From Trichococcus shcherbakoviae (lineage in GTDB: Bacteria; Bacillota; Bacilli; Lactobacillales; Aerococcaceae), in the NCBI RefSeq assembly GCF_963666195.1, contig NZ_OY762653.1:682001-746000 (forward strand): a DNA stretch of 64,000 nt, written 5' to 3'. Below are positions 24,228 through 33,247 of this stretch, in pieces (position 1 is the stretch's first letter; each line of letters starts with the position of its first letter). A program made the translations under genes and the position numbers. Under the pieces are notes generated by a model. The model made no database searches and was not told the origin of the DNA. It was given only the letters and a program-made list of their open reading frames with translations.

Positions 24228-26405
24228 TCAGATTGTGCATGATTCGCAAGCGTTCGCTCCGATTTCGTCGTTGTTTTCCGTAAATGTACGCACATAATAA
24301 ATCGATTTTGCGCCTTTTCTCCATGCGTAGTTGCGCAGGATGTTCAGATCGCGTGTCGTCATTTTGTTTGTGCGCCCTTCTTTCCATTCGTACATGCCTT
24401 CCGGCAATTCAGAGCGCATGAACAATGTCAGGCTCATGCCCTGGTCGATATGTTTTTGGGCAGCGACATAGATGTCGATGACACGGCGCATATCGATATC
24501 ATAGGCTGAACGATAATAAGGCATCGTTTCGTTGGAAAGCTGCGGAGCCGGATAATAAGTCTTGCCGGTTTTCTTCTCTTGCCGCTCTTCGATCAGACGC
24601 GTGATCGGGTGCAGGCTCGCACTTGTTTCATTTACGTAACTGATCGAACCGGTCGGCGCAATCGCCAAACGGTTTTGGTGGTACAAGCCGGATTCACGGA
24701 CTGCCTGCTTCAACTGCAACCAGTCTTCCTTCGTAGGGACTTTGATGCCCTCAAAAATATGTTTCACTTTTTCGGATTGGAAGACGACATCGGAATCGGT
24801 ATAGGCATCAAAATATTCGCCCGTATAATAGCTGGATTTATTGAAATTGACGAATGCTTCTCCGCGTTCCTTGGCGATTTTGTTGCTGGCTGCCAACGTG
24901 TAATAATTCAAAAGCATAAAGTAGATGTCCGTGAATTCGATGGATTCCGGCGAACCGTAATGCATCTGATTGGTCGCGAACATCGTGTGCAGACCCATGC
25001 CGCCCAAACCGATTGTATGCGCTTGATCGTTCCCGTTTTTGATTGTAGGGACCGCATCGATGCTGGAATGGTCGGTTACGTAAGTCAAGGCACGGACCAT
25101 CGTTTCGACCGATTTCCCGAAATCAGGCGATTTCATCAGGTTCGGGATGTTCGTGGAACCCAAGTTGCAGCTGATGTCCGTCCCGAGCACTTCATATTCC
25201 TGCTTATCATTCAGCAAGGAAGGTTGTTGCACCTGCAGAATTTCCGAGCACAGATTGCTCATGACGATCGTTCCGTCCACCGGATTGGTGCGGTTGGCCG
25301 TATCGATGTTGATGATGTACGGATAGCCGGATTCCTGCTGCAGTTTGCTGATTTCGTTCTCAAGGTCACGGGCACGGATCTTGGATTTGGAGATTTCCGG
25401 ATTATTAACCAAATTTTCGTATTCCGCGGTGATATCGACATAGGAGAACGGTTTGCCGTAGATGCGTTCCACATCATAAGGGCTGAACAGATACATCTGA
25501 TCGTCCTTCGCCGCCAACTCATAAAATTTGTCCGGAATGACCAGACCCAGAGACAAGGTTTTCACGCGGATCTTTTCATCGGCATTCTCTTTTTTCGTGG
25601 ATAGGAAAGCGACGATGTCCGGATGGAATACGTTCAAATACACCGCACCGGCTCCATTGCGTTGGCCCAGCTGATTGGAATAACTGAAGCTATCTTCGAG
25701 AAGCTTCATGATCGGCACGACGCCGCTCGACGCGTTCTCGATTTTCTTGATCGGATCCCCGGCTGCCCGGACGTTCGACAGGTTCACGCCGACGCCTCCG
25801 CCGATGCGGGACAACTGCAGAGCACTGTTGATCGTGCGGCCGATGCTGTTCATGTCATCCGTCGTTTGGATCAGGAAGCACGACACCAATTCCCCGCGGC
25901 GTTTTCTGCCTGCATTCAAAAAGGTAGGCGTCGCCGGTTGGTAGCGCTGATGGATCATCTCTTCCGCCAAGTCTACAGCCAATTGCTGGTCCCCGTCAGC
26001 CAAAAAGAGTGCATTGAAGACGATCCGGTCTTCGTAACGCTCCAAATAACGCTTGCCGTCGTTCGTCTTCAGTGCGTACTGGGTATAGAACTTGTAGGCC
26101 GCCATGAACGATTTGAAACGGAATTTCTTGTTGTACGTATCCTGCATCAATTTCTTGATGAACTCAAGTGGATATTTCTCCAGGAATTCTTTTTCGATGT
26201 AATCCTGTTCGATCAAATAATTCAATTTTTCATCCAACGTATAGAAGAAAACCGTGTTCGGATTCACATGCTCCAGGAAATAAGCCCGTACGGCTTCCTT
26301 ATCCTTATGCAAAGGGATGGCATTATCAATCGGACGATTGATTTCGTTGTTCAATTTATAATAGGTTACATCATCTGTTTTGGTTACTAATTTTGGACTA
26401 TCCAA
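24228..26405 (-). CDS. nrdE: Class Ib ribonucleotide reductase alpha subunit NrdE
   Basis: Catalytic subunit that reduces NDPs to dNDPs, 725 aa, the usual length. Visible: ATPTFLNAGRKRRGELVSCFLIQ (first redox-active Cys), LSNLCSEILQVQ and DISCNLGSTNIPNL (the Cys/Asn/Glu catalytic area), IGLGGMGLHTMF, LAIAPTGSISYVNETSAS and the C-terminal redox pair in NACESCTI. It lacks the long N-terminal ATP-cone of class Ia, as expected for Ib. It overlaps nrdI by 8 bp. NrdH-type glutaredoxin is not encoded next to it. Confidence 0.97.
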   Translation of the reverse strand: MDSPKLVTKTDDVTYYKLNNEINRPIDNAIPLHKDKEAVRAYFLEHVNPNTVFFYTLDEKLNYLIEQDYIEKEFLEKYPLEFIKKLMQDTYNKKFRFKSFMAAYKFYTQYALKTNDGKRYLERYEDRIVFNALFLADGDQQLAVDLAEEMIHQRYQPATPTFLNAGRKRRGELVSCFLIQTTDDMNSIGRTINSALQLSRIGGGVGVNLSNVRAAGDPIKKIENASSGVVPIMKLLEDSFSYSNQLGQRNGAGAVYLNVFHPDIVAFLSTKKENADEKIRVKTLSLGLVIPDKFYELAAKDDQMYLFSPYDVERIYGKPFSYVDITAEYENLVNNPEISKSKIRARDLENEISKLQQESGYPYIINIDTANRTNPVDGTIVMSNLCSEILQVQQPSLLNDKQEYEVLGTDISCNLGSTNIPNLMKSPDFGKSVETMVRALTYVTDHSSIDAVPTIKNGNDQAHTIGLGGMGLHTMFATNQMHYGSPESIEFTDIYFMLLNYYTLAASNKIAKERGEAFVNFNKSSYYTGEYFDAYTDSDVVFQSEKVKHIFEGIKVPTKEDWLQLKQAVRESGLYHQNRLAIAPTGSISYVNETSASLHPITRLIEERQEKKTGKTYYPAPQLSNETMPYYRSAYDIDMRRVIDIYVAAQKHIDQGMSLTLFMRSELPEGMYEWKEGRTNKMTTRDLNILRNYAWRKGAKSIYYVRTFTENNDEIGANACESCTI

Positions 26406-26763
26406 GTTCCGTCACCTTCTCTTTCAAAATCTGAATGTCTTTCTCGTTTCCTTGAAACTCAAACAAGTGCAGCAGCGGGACACCATAATCGCGGGACAAG
26501 TCTTTTGCGGTAAAACCGAAAAGCTTGCCAAAATTCAGGTTCCCGCCACCTGCTACGCCTTTGAAGTAAGATCGGTTCCGATCGGTCTCGATGAAATCGA
26601 CCAGAATATCCGTCACCTCTTTATCGTAGGTCGGGGCCACGATGATGAACGGTTCCTCAATCTTCCGGAATGCGTTATCGGCCGTCAATTCCATCGTTTC
26701 CAGGCCCAGTTTGTTTACGAATTTCCTCGTTTGGCCTGTCAACGACATAAACACTACCTTCAT
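26398..26763 (-). CDS. nrdI: Flavodoxin-like NrdI
   Basis: 121 aa flavodoxin that activates the NrdF metal cofactor. It has VVFMSLTGQTRKFVNKLG (FMN phosphate-binding start), FIIVAPTYDKEVTDILVDFIE, and FKGVAGGGNLNFGKLFGFTAKDLSRDYGVPLLHLFEFQGNEKDI, all typical of NrdI. It is first in nrdIEF, translated from an AAAAGGTGA ribosome binding site, and controlled by the promoter and paired NrdR boxes at 26797-26879. Confidence 0.95.
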   Translation of the reverse strand: MKVVFMSLTGQTRKFVNKLGLETMELTADNAFRKIEEPFIIVAPTYDKEVTDILVDFIETDRNRSYFKGVAGGGNLNFGKLFGFTAKDLSRDYGVPLLHLFEFQGNEKDIQILKEKVTELG

Positions 26764-26796
26764 TTTGCATCACCTTTTCCCAGCTGTTATTCACCC

Positions 26797-26825
26797 ATTA
26801 TACGGTTGATAAGATGGAATTACAA
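26797..26825 (-). promoter_or_regulatory. Promoter of nrdIEF
   Basis: Minus strand -35 TTGTAA (26820-26825), 17-nt spacer, consensus -10 TATAAT (26797-26802), 34 nt upstream of the nrdI start. The NrdR boxes lie immediately upstream. Confidence 0.7.
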
Positions 26826-26832
26826 CAAAAAG

Positions 26833-26879
26833 ACACAACATGTAGTGTGCGCGCCTAGAATCCACACAACATATCGTGC
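26833..26879 (-). promoter_or_regulatory. Two NrdR boxes upstream of nrdIEF
   Basis: Box 1 (26833-26848), minus strand ACACTACATGTTGTGT; box 2 (26864-26879), GCACGATATGTTGTGT. Both fit the NrdR consensus acaCwAtATaTwGtgt. Their starts are 31 bp apart, three helical turns, the spacing expected for cooperative NrdR binding. Repression of nrd genes at high dATP is therefore predicted. Confidence 0.85.
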
Positions 26880-27004
26880 CTTTGTTTATATTTTCACTTT
26901 ATCCGTTCAGAAGTCGCGCGGCAGCGAATGACTGCCACCGGCGACATTTCAGAATTTCATTCTAACATAATTTCCCAGGAGCACCTCCTGATACGCTCCG
27001 GAAA

Positions 27005-27715
27005 TCACAAGCTTTTATAGAATTTTTTTGCAAGACGTTCCAGCACTTTTGGATCATCCACGAAAAAGCCATGGCTTCCCCCGGGCACGATATATTTTTG
27101 CGATCCGGAAATCAATCGATGCATCGCCTCGGTTTGGTCGTCGCGGATCAGATCAAACTCCCCCGCCAGCAGCATGGTTGGCGCTTGGATGCTGCGCAAA
27201 GCTTCAGCAGAAAGATCCAATTCCTCCAGCATAAGATTGTGGATGCAGAGGCGCTGGATCTTGTCCGGATCGGTATCCGGCAAAGCCAGCAGCTCTTCGT
27301 ATCGTTCCAGTGTTTCTTCATTGCAGGCATCTGTCAGGCCGTCCGCTTCGTAATTCGCCCCCATCGCAATCAAAGAAGCAATTCGCTCCGGATAGTGCGC
27401 AGCTAAATACAAACCAAGATTGCCTCCATCGCTGAATCCGAGCACGTGGACCCTTTGAATCCGCTCCTTTTCGAGCAATGCGAGGATGTCCTCTGCGATC
27501 TGCTTGAAGGTCAACCGCTCCACTCCCAGATCTGATCTGCCATGTCCTCGCGTATCAAGCGCATAGACCGTGAAGTGTTTCTTAAAAAAGGGAAACTGCT
27601 TCGCGAAAATGTCCGAACTTTCACCGTTTCCGTGCAACATGAGCAATGCATCGCCGGTACCGCCTACCTGGTAGTAGAGTTTTCCTTTTCTGGTCTTCAA
27701 TGACTTCCCTTTCAT
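27005..27715 (-). CDS. Alpha/beta-fold hydrolase
   Basis: 236 aa, compact alpha/beta hydrolase. LLMLHGNGESSDIF carries the oxyanion-hole HGNG, YALDTRGHGRSDLG is the conserved strand, VLGFSDGGNLGLYLA holds the nucleophile Ser (G-F-S-D-G), LLAGEFDLIRDDQ the acid, and VPGGSHGFFVDDP the catalytic His. The triad is complete. Substrate unknown (ester hydrolase or similar). It lies 23 bp downstream of ung on the same strand and is probably co-transcribed. Confidence 0.87.
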   Translation of the reverse strand: MKGKSLKTRKGKLYYQVGGTGDALLMLHGNGESSDIFAKQFPFFKKHFTVYALDTRGHGRSDLGVERLTFKQIAEDILALLEKERIQRVHVLGFSDGGNLGLYLAAHYPERIASLIAMGANYEADGLTDACNEETLERYEELLALPDTDPDKIQRLCIHNLMLEELDLSAEALRSIQAPTMLLAGEFDLIRDDQTEAMHRLISGSQKYIVPGGSHGFFVDDPKVLERLAKKFYKSL

Positions 27716-27738
27716 ACGGCAATGCCCCTTCCTTCTAT

Positions 27739-28416
27739 TTATTCTGGCAAACGCCAGTCGATCGGTTCCATACCGAACGATTTGAGTGCTTCATTTGTTT
27801 TGGAAAAAGGCTTCGATCCGAAGAAGCCTCTATAGGAAGATAATGGACTAGGATGGGGTGAGGTGATCACGACATGTTTTGTTGTGTCGATGAACACTTT
27901 TTTGGCTATCGATGCATTTCCCCAGAGGATGAACACGACCGGTTCTTCCCGCTCATTCAGCGCTCTGATGACGGCATCGGTCAATAATTCCCAGCCTTTT
28001 CCGCGATGCGAATTCGCTTCTCCGCTTCGGACAGTCAGTACCGTGTTCAGCAAGAAAACGCCTTGCTTCGCCCAAGATGTCAAGTCCCCGTGTTTCGCAA
28101 TCGGAATACCGAGATCATCCTGCAGTTCCTTGTAGATGTTGACCAAGGAAGGCGGCAACTTGACCCCTTTCTGGACTGAAAAACTCAACCCGTGCGCTTG
28201 ATTCGGGCCATGATAAGGGTCCTGCCCCAGGATGACCACTTTCACCTTGTTGTACGGTGTCAATTCGAAAGCTTCCCAGATATGATTCATTCCGGGATAA
28301 ACCGTCTCATTCAGATATTCTTCCTTCAGAAACGCCCGCAATTGCTGGTAATACGGCGCTTCAAACTCCTGTTCCAACTTTTCTTGCCATTCATTATGGA
28401 TAATCGCTTTAGCCAT
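27739..28416 (-). CDS. ung: Uracil-DNA glycosylase
   Basis: Removes uracil from DNA in base-excision repair, 225 aa from the start used. Water-activating motif [22 protein letters not shown], the [26 protein letters not shown] stretch, and the minor-groove loop [24 protein letters not shown] are diagnostic of family 1 UDG. The ATG at 28416 gives [10 protein letters not shown], matching the usual N-terminus; an in-frame ATG at 28449 would add 11 residues and lacks a well-spaced ribosome binding site. Confidence 0.96.
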   Translation of the reverse strand: MAKAIIHNEWQEKLEQEFEAPYYQQLRAFLKEEYLNETVYPGMNHIWEAFELTPYNKVKVVILGQDPYHGPNQAHGLSFSVQKGVKLPPSLVNIYKELQDDLGIPIAKHGDLTSWAKQGVFLLNTVLTVRSGEANSHRGKGWELLTDAVIRALNEREEPVVFILWGNASIAKKVFIDTTKHVVITSPHPSPLSSYRGFFGSKPFSKTNEALKSFGMEPIDWRLPE

Positions 28417-28537
28417 CTTTTTCACATCACTATCTATCAAATTTTTCATTTCCAGTTGCGACTATCTTAACATAATGTGCGTAGCTTTTTCAGTCCATGC
28501 GCCTTCCTGTCGCTTATTTTATACAGCCCTGAACAAA

Positions 28538-28556
28538 TTTTCAGTGAAACTGAAAA
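28538..28556. promoter_or_regulatory. Perfect 8-3-8 palindrome near the promoter of the HAD phosphatase gene
   Basis: TTTTCAGT-gaa-ACTGAAAA lies ~60 nt upstream of the HAD gene start and just upstream of a TGG-TAGAAT extended -10 (around 28562-28570). It is placed where a repressor or activator would sit. No T-run makes it a terminator for ung, which points away. Confidence 0.4.
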
Positions 28557-28613
28557 AGCATGGTAGAATATAAGTGTGAATATACTGCAATTACCGAACA
28601 GGAGGATGAATGT

Positions 28614-29483
28614 ATGATAGAACTGATCGTCTCTGATATGGACGGCACATTATTGAACGATAAGATGGAAGTCTCCGCATCGAACGTGAGCGCCATCAAT
28701 GAAGCAAATAGATTAGGCATCAAATTTATGGTCGCTACCGGCAGAGGCTATACCGAAGCTGTGCCTGCCTTGCAGGAAGTCGGCATCGACTGTCCCATGA
28801 TCACGCTGAACGGCGGGCAAGTATTTGACGAAGACGGAAAACTAGTCGAAAACCTAGGAATCGATAAAACAACCACCCGCCATATTTTGGAGGATGTGAA
28901 AAAATACGGACTCTACTGCGAACTCATGACATCCAAAGGCATATTTTCGGATGACAAAGTGCGCCGGATCGAGTCAATGACTTCCTTGCTGCATGAGACA
29001 AACCCTGATACAACCTTCAAAATGGCGCTCGTTCTGGCGGTCGCCCGTTTGGAAGTGATGCATGTAAACTACGTTGAAAATTTCAAAGAAGTTCTGGAAG
29101 ACAACGCCCAGCAAGTCCTGAAGATTCTGGTCTTCAGCGATGTCGGTCAAAGCGAGCTGGAGCCGATCCGAGTAAAATTGGCTGAGGACAGCCGTGTGGT
29201 CGTGACTTCCTCCTTCAAAAATAATATCGAGATCAACCATGTGGACGCACAAAAAGGGATCGCTTTGGCTAAGTTCGCCAAAAAAAGAGGGATTCCTTTG
29301 GAGAATGTCATGGCCATCGGGGATAACTTCAATGATGTCTCCATGCTGAAAGTCGCTGGTGCCAGTTTTGCAGTCGCCAATGCGGAAGATGGGGTCAAGG
29401 AATTCGCGAAGTACCTCACTTCCAAAAATTCAGAAAACGGCGTAGCCGAAGCCATCATGCGCTGCATCAACGAAAATTTGTAA
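28614..29483 (+). CDS. Cof-type HAD-IIB phosphatase
   Basis: 289 aa. HAD motif I VSDMDGTLLNDKMEVS (nucleophile and acid Asp), motif II VATGRGYTEAVPAL, a C2 cap domain, motif III Lys in HVDAQKGIALAKFAKKRGI and motif IV AIGDNFNDVSMLKVAG. This is the Cof/YidA group that dephosphorylates sugar phosphates and pyridoxal-phosphate-like compounds; substrate not predictable. The start ATG 8 nt after AGGAGG was chosen over an upstream in-frame ATG that lacks a ribosome binding site. Confidence 0.92.
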   Translation: MIELIVSDMDGTLLNDKMEVSASNVSAINEANRLGIKFMVATGRGYTEAVPALQEVGIDCPMITLNGGQVFDEDGKLVENLGIDKTTTRHILEDVKKYGLYCELMTSKGIFSDDKVRRIESMTSLLHETNPDTTFKMALVLAVARLEVMHVNYVENFKEVLEDNAQQVLKILVFSDVGQSELEPIRVKLAEDSRVVVTSSFKNNIEINHVDAQKGIALAKFAKKRGIPLENVMAIGDNFNDVSMLKVAGASFAVANAEDGVKEFAKYLTSKNSENGVAEAIMRCINENL

Positions 29484-29561
29484 TCCCGAAAACAGTACGC
29501 TGACAGTTACACTTTCCTCCCTTCCTTCGTCTTTATAGATGTAGGAAAGGAGGGAATATGA

Positions 29562-29714
29562 ATGGATGCGAACGTGGATGTGCTGGCGTATATGGAATTG
29601 ATCAGCAATACCGGATTTCCGATCGTGATTGCGATGTACCTGCTGCACCGGATGGAAAAAAAACTCGATGCACTGGTAGGCGCGATTGAAGAACTGAGTC
29701 GGGCCTTTAAATGA
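29562..29714 (+). CDS. YvrJ family small membrane protein
   Basis: 50 aa, below common ORF cut-offs. It reads MDANVDVLAYMELISNTG, then a single hydrophobic segment (FPIVIAMYLLHRM), then an amphipathic tail (EKKLDALVGAIEELSRAFK). The YxxLxxxxGFPIVIAxYLLxRxExKL pattern is that of the YvrJ family (about 45-55 aa). Function unknown; relatives often sit near phage or competence genes, but none are present here. AAAGGAGGGAA gives a good ribosome binding site. It is followed by a terminator at 29744-29788. Confidence 0.82.
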   Translation: MDANVDVLAYMELISNTGFPIVIAMYLLHRMEKKLDALVGAIEELSRAFK

Positions 29715-29743
29715 TCACACCCTTGCCTCACAAAACCTAGAAA

Positions 29744-29788
29744 AAGCCCTGACATGACAGCTTTTGTGCCATCGTGTCAGGGTTTTTT
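29744..29788 (+). terminator. Terminator after the YvrJ gene
   Basis: CCCTGACA / TGTCAGGG stem with interior pairing and a TTTTTT tail on the plus strand. Confidence 0.85.
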
Positions 29789-29839
29789 GCTGCATTTTTC
29801 CGAACGTTCCTAAATAACCCGGATTGGTTGCCGTTTATT

Positions 29840-29934
29840 TGTTAGCGTTTTTATGAAATCCGAGGTTTATGTCACATTTTCTAACATATTTGTGTCGTTA
29901 TATGATTGTGCTTTCTCAGAATTTAAAATATAAT
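29840..29934 (+). promoter_or_regulatory. Promoter of the GlnPQ-like operon with a cre-like sequence upstream
   Basis: -35 TTGTGC (29906-29911), 17-nt spacer, consensus -10 TATAAT (29929-29934), ~90 nt before the start codon. TGTTAGCGTTTTTA at 29840-29853 matches all but one defined position of cre, but lies ~65 nt upstream of -35, so a CcpA role is uncertain. Confidence 0.55.
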
Positions 29935-30026
29935 CTCGATGTGGTATTATATGAATATTCAAGCAGAGGCTTCATCGTAATCTCATGGTTATTCAGAAGG
30001 AATGCTGTTTATAAGGAGGAAAAAAT

Positions 30027-32180
30027 ATGTTAAGCAAGAAACTGCGACTAAAGTTGCCGATGCTCTTCATGGCTTTGGGCTTTTTTATTTTTGGATCAGC
30101 CCAGCACGAAGTAGTTGAGGCAACAGAAACACAAAAGTTTATCATCGCGACAGACACCACATTTGCACCATTTGAATTCCAGGATGCGAACGGCGAATTC
30201 GTCGGCATCGATATGGAACTCATCCAAGCGATTGCGGATGATCAAGGATTTGAGGTGGAGATTCGTCCTTTGGGATTCAATGCCGCGCTGCAGGCCTTGG
30301 AGACTAAGCAAGTTGACGGCGTCATCGCCGGCATGAGCATCACCGACGAACGCAAACAGACCTTCGATTTTTCAGAACCGTATTTTGAAAGTGGCGTGGT
30401 CATGGCAGTAGCCGATGACAGCGACATCTCAAGCTACGAAGATTTGGAAGGCCAGAATGTTGCAGTCAAAACAGGTACGGAAGGCGCAACATTTGCCGAA
30501 TCCATCAAGGATGAATATGGCTTCACTACCACCGTTTTTGAAGATTCCGCCAATATGTATCAGGATGTCCTGTCCGGCAATTCTGTAGCGGCATTCGAAG
30601 ATTACCCAGTAATGGCCTACGCCATCGAAGACCAAGGTTTGGCTCTGAAATTGGCTACAGACAAAGAATCCGGCAGTTCATACGGTTTTGCAGTCGCTAA
30701 AGACACAAATCCTGAATTGTTGGCAATGTTCAATGCAGGTTTGGCCAACCTGAAAGCGGACGGCACTTACCAAGCCATCCAAGAGAAATACCTCGGTGCT
30801 TCCGTTGATACAAGTCTGGATGTCCCAGCACAGAACGGAAAAACGTATATCATCGCAACCGACACAACTTTCGCTCCATTCGAATTCCAGGACGCTAACG
30901 GCAACTATGTGGGTATCGACATGGATTTGATCCGCGAAATCGCTAAAGACCAAGGTTTCGGAATCGAAATCCGTCCGCTAGGATTCAATGCGGCCCTTCA
31001 AGCGTTGGAAGCTAAACAAGTGGATGCTGTCATCGCCGGCATGAGCATCACCGACGAACGCAAACAGACTTTTGATTTTTCTGAACCGTATTTCGAAAGC
31101 GGTGTGGTTATGGCTGTTGCCGCCGATAGCGACATCGACAGCTATGAGGACCTGGAAGGTCTGACCGTTGCAGTCAAAACCGGTACGGAAGGCGCAACTT
31201 TTGCAGAATCCATCAAGGACGAATATGGCTTCACTTTATCGACTTTCGATGATTCAGCCAACATGTATCAAGACGTCATCGCCGGCAATTCCGTTGCGGC
31301 ATTTGAAGATTACCCGGTTATGGCTTATGCCATCGAAGGTCAAGGCATCGCATTGAAACTGGCTACTGAGAAAGAAGCCGGTGGATCTTACGGAATCGCA
31401 GTCGCAAAAGACACGAACCCGGAATTGTTGAACATGATCAACACAGGATTGGCAAACTTGCAGTCCAATGGTACTTATGAAGAAATCGTCAACGACTATC
31501 TAGGTTCCGACACAGAAGAAAGCAACACTTCCTTCTTCGGACTGATCCAGGAAAACTGGAAAACTTTGTTGCAAGGTTTGGGAAGAACCATCCTGATCAC
31601 TTTTGCATCCATTGTGATCGCTTTGGCATTGGGTATCTTCATCGGATTGTTCAGCGTTTCCCCTAACAAAGCATTGAACTGGATCGCAACCATCTATGTC
31701 GACATCATGCGTGGTGTGCCGTTGATCGTCTTGGCATTCTTCGTATACTTCTCGATTCCGCAATTGATGGGCATCCGGATGAGCTCGACAGTTGCAGGAA
31801 TCATCACTTTGAGTTTGAATGCAGCAGCTTATCTGGCTGAAATCTTCCGCGGCGGTATCAAAGCTGTTGATGTCGGACAGATGGAAGCAGGACGCAGCTT
31901 AGGTCTGACTTATCAAACAACGATGAACAAAATCATTTTGCCGCAAGCAATCCGCATCATGATTCCTTCATTCATCAACCAATTCGTCATTACTTTGAAA
32001 GACACTTCCATTCTGTCAATCATCGGCCTTGTCGAATTGACACAAACCGGTAAAATCATCATCGCCAGAACCTATGCTTCCGGCAACATGTGGTTAATCA
32101 TCGGATTGATGTACATCATCGTCATCACTATCCTTACGAAGATTTCAAAAAAACTTGAAGGGAGATTAAAGAATGGCTAA
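30027..32180 (+). CDS. glnP: Amino-acid ABC transporter: two tandem substrate-binding domains fused to permease (GlnP type)
   Basis: 717 aa. A signal/anchor segment ([21 protein letters not shown]) is followed by binding domain 1 (about 36-256), binding domain 2 (about 273-494) and a permease domain (about 515-715) with HisM/GlnP-type EAA loop [22 protein letters not shown]. Both binding domains share [57 protein letters not shown] and [17 protein letters not shown] and are about 80% identical by eye, much closer than the two domains of well-studied GlnP. It overlaps the ATPase gene by 8 bp. Glutamine/glutamate or a related polar amino acid is the likely substrate. Confidence 0.92.
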   Translation: MLSKKLRLKLPMLFMALGFFIFGSAQHEVVEATETQKFIIATDTTFAPFEFQDANGEFVGIDMELIQAIADDQGFEVEIRPLGFNAALQALETKQVDGVIAGMSITDERKQTFDFSEPYFESGVVMAVADDSDISSYEDLEGQNVAVKTGTEGATFAESIKDEYGFTTTVFEDSANMYQDVLSGNSVAAFEDYPVMAYAIEDQGLALKLATDKESGSSYGFAVAKDTNPELLAMFNAGLANLKADGTYQAIQEKYLGASVDTSLDVPAQNGKTYIIATDTTFAPFEFQDANGNYVGIDMDLIREIAKDQGFGIEIRPLGFNAALQALEAKQVDAVIAGMSITDERKQTFDFSEPYFESGVVMAVAADSDIDSYEDLEGLTVAVKTGTEGATFAESIKDEYGFTLSTFDDSANMYQDVIAGNSVAAFEDYPVMAYAIEGQGIALKLATEKEAGGSYGIAVAKDTNPELLNMINTGLANLQSNGTYEEIVNDYLGSDTEESNTSFFGLIQENWKTLLQGLGRTILITFASIVIALALGIFIGLFSVSPNKALNWIATIYVDIMRGVPLIVLAFFVYFSIPQLMGIRMSSTVAGIITLSLNAAAYLAEIFRGGIKAVDVGQMEAGRSLGLTYQTTMNKIILPQAIRIMIPSFINQFVITLKDTSILSIIGLVELTQTGKIIIARTYASGNMWLIIGLMYIIVITILTKISKKLEGRLKNG

Positions 32181-32907
32181 CGCAAAAATAAATGTCATGA
32201 ACCTGAAGAAAAGCTTCGGAAGCAATGAGGTTTTGAAAGGGATCGACCTCGAAGTAGCTGAAGGCGAAGTGGTCTGCATCATCGGCCCTTCCGGTTCAGG
32301 AAAAAGTACCCTGCTGCGCTGTCTGAACAAGTTGGAAGAAGTTACCGACGGCCATGTGCTGATCGACGGTAAAGACATCACCGAAAAAACCACGGACATC
32401 AATAAAGTCCGCGAAGAAATCGGCATGGTTTTCCAACACTTCAATCTTTTCCCGCACCTTTCGGTAATGGACAATATCACATTGGCTCCTGTTGAACTGA
32501 AACGGGAAAACAAAGAAGCCGCAAAAGTTAAAGCAGTTGAATTGTTGGAAACAGTCGGCCTGTCCGAAAAAGCCGATGCTTTTCCAAGTTCTCTTTCCGG
32601 TGGCCAAAAGCAACGTGTCGCTATCGCGCGCGCGTTGGCAATGAACCCTGAGATCATGCTTTTCGATGAACCGACATCCGCGCTTGACCCTGAAATGGTC
32701 GGCGACGTTCTTGAAGTCATGAAGAAATTGGCTAAACAAGGGATGACCATGGTTGTGGTTACGCATGAAATGGGCTTCGCCAGAGAAGTCGGCCATCGCG
32801 TCATCTTCATGGATGGCGGATACATCGTCGAGGAAGGCACGCCTGCTGAAGTATTCGGCAATCCCCAAAACCCACGTACACAAGATTTCCTGAACAAAGT
32901 TTTGTAA
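32173..32907 (+). CDS. glnQ: Amino-acid ABC transporter ATP-binding protein GlnQ
   Basis: 244 aa ATPase partner of the GlnP-like protein. Walker [17 protein letters not shown]-loop [11 protein letters not shown], signature [15 protein letters not shown], Walker [19 protein letters not shown]-loop [22 protein letters not shown]; the last segment is characteristic of polar amino-acid transport ATPases. It starts within the end of glnP (8-bp overlap). A terminator follows. Confidence 0.95.
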   Translation: MANAKINVMNLKKSFGSNEVLKGIDLEVAEGEVVCIIGPSGSGKSTLLRCLNKLEEVTDGHVLIDGKDITEKTTDINKVREEIGMVFQHFNLFPHLSVMDNITLAPVELKRENKEAAKVKAVELLETVGLSEKADAFPSSLSGGQKQRVAIARALAMNPEIMLFDEPTSALDPEMVGDVLEVMKKLAKQGMTMVVVTHEMGFAREVGHRVIFMDGGYIVEEGTPAEVFGNPQNPRTQDFLNKVL

Positions 32908-32919
32908 TAGCATCACGCA

Positions 32920-32962
32920 ACAAAGGTTGCCCCTATTTTTTGGGGGCAACCTTTGTTTTTTT
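32920..32962 (+). terminator. Terminator of glnPQ
   Basis: ACAAAGGTTGCCCC and its perfect complement around a T-rich loop, followed by TTTTTTT. Confidence 0.92.
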
Positions 32963-33027
32963 ATGGAATGTGGAGAGTAAAAATTACTTAACCAGAGGAG
33001 TGTGCGTGAAACTTGTAAACAGACCGC

Positions 33028-33160
33028 AGCTCCGGGGAGACTTGGCTTGGACGGAGCTGAAAAGACGACCATGATGCTACCTCCGATGAAGGGGGGCTCC
33101 CCGGAGGAGCAACTGATTCCAAACTCCTCACCTCCGGCCAATCTTCCCTTCATCGGAGGT
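33028..33160. repeat. Triple GC-rich hairpin array, copy A (51-bp period)
   Basis: Three hairpins at 33028-33058, 33080-33107 and 33130-33160, start-to-start ~51 bp. Arms are NCTCCG...CGGAGN: AGCTCCG/CGGAGCT, CCTCCG/CGGAGG, ACCTCCG/CGGAGGT. Same design as the arrays at 55501 and 63530. It lies between the convergent glnPQ and 3D-protein terminators and has no credible ORF. Confidence 0.75.
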
Positions 33161-33196
33161 GGGGAGTTGGGAGTAGGAAACTCGCTAACCGATCAA

Positions 33197-33243
33197 AAAG
33201 AATCGGGCTTTCTCAAAAAAAATTGAGTTAGCCCGATTCTTTA
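33197..33243 (-). terminator. Terminator of the 3D-domain protein gene
   Basis: AAAGAATCGGGCT / AGCCCGATTCTTT stem, T-run on the minus strand, a few bases after the stop. Confidence 0.85.
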
Positions 33244-33247
33244 TTTT

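Noticed and set aside
24579-25604. 341-aa plus-strand frame opposite nrdE
   Set aside because: Shadow of a highly conserved coding region; amino-acid composition is unlike a real protein.
26941-27004. Terminator in the region after the hydrolase gene
   Set aside because: The AGGAG...CTCCT palindrome is short and not followed by a T-run.
29562-29714. Prophage remnant suggested by YvrJ
   Set aside because: No integrase, structural or lysis gene nearby.
33028-33160. CRISPR array
   Set aside because: Repeats are imperfect palindromes with diverged loops, only three units, and no cas genes.
33002-33226. Small plus-strand frame in the glnQ/3D-protein gap
   Set aside because: Made entirely of the hairpin array; no ribosome binding site.
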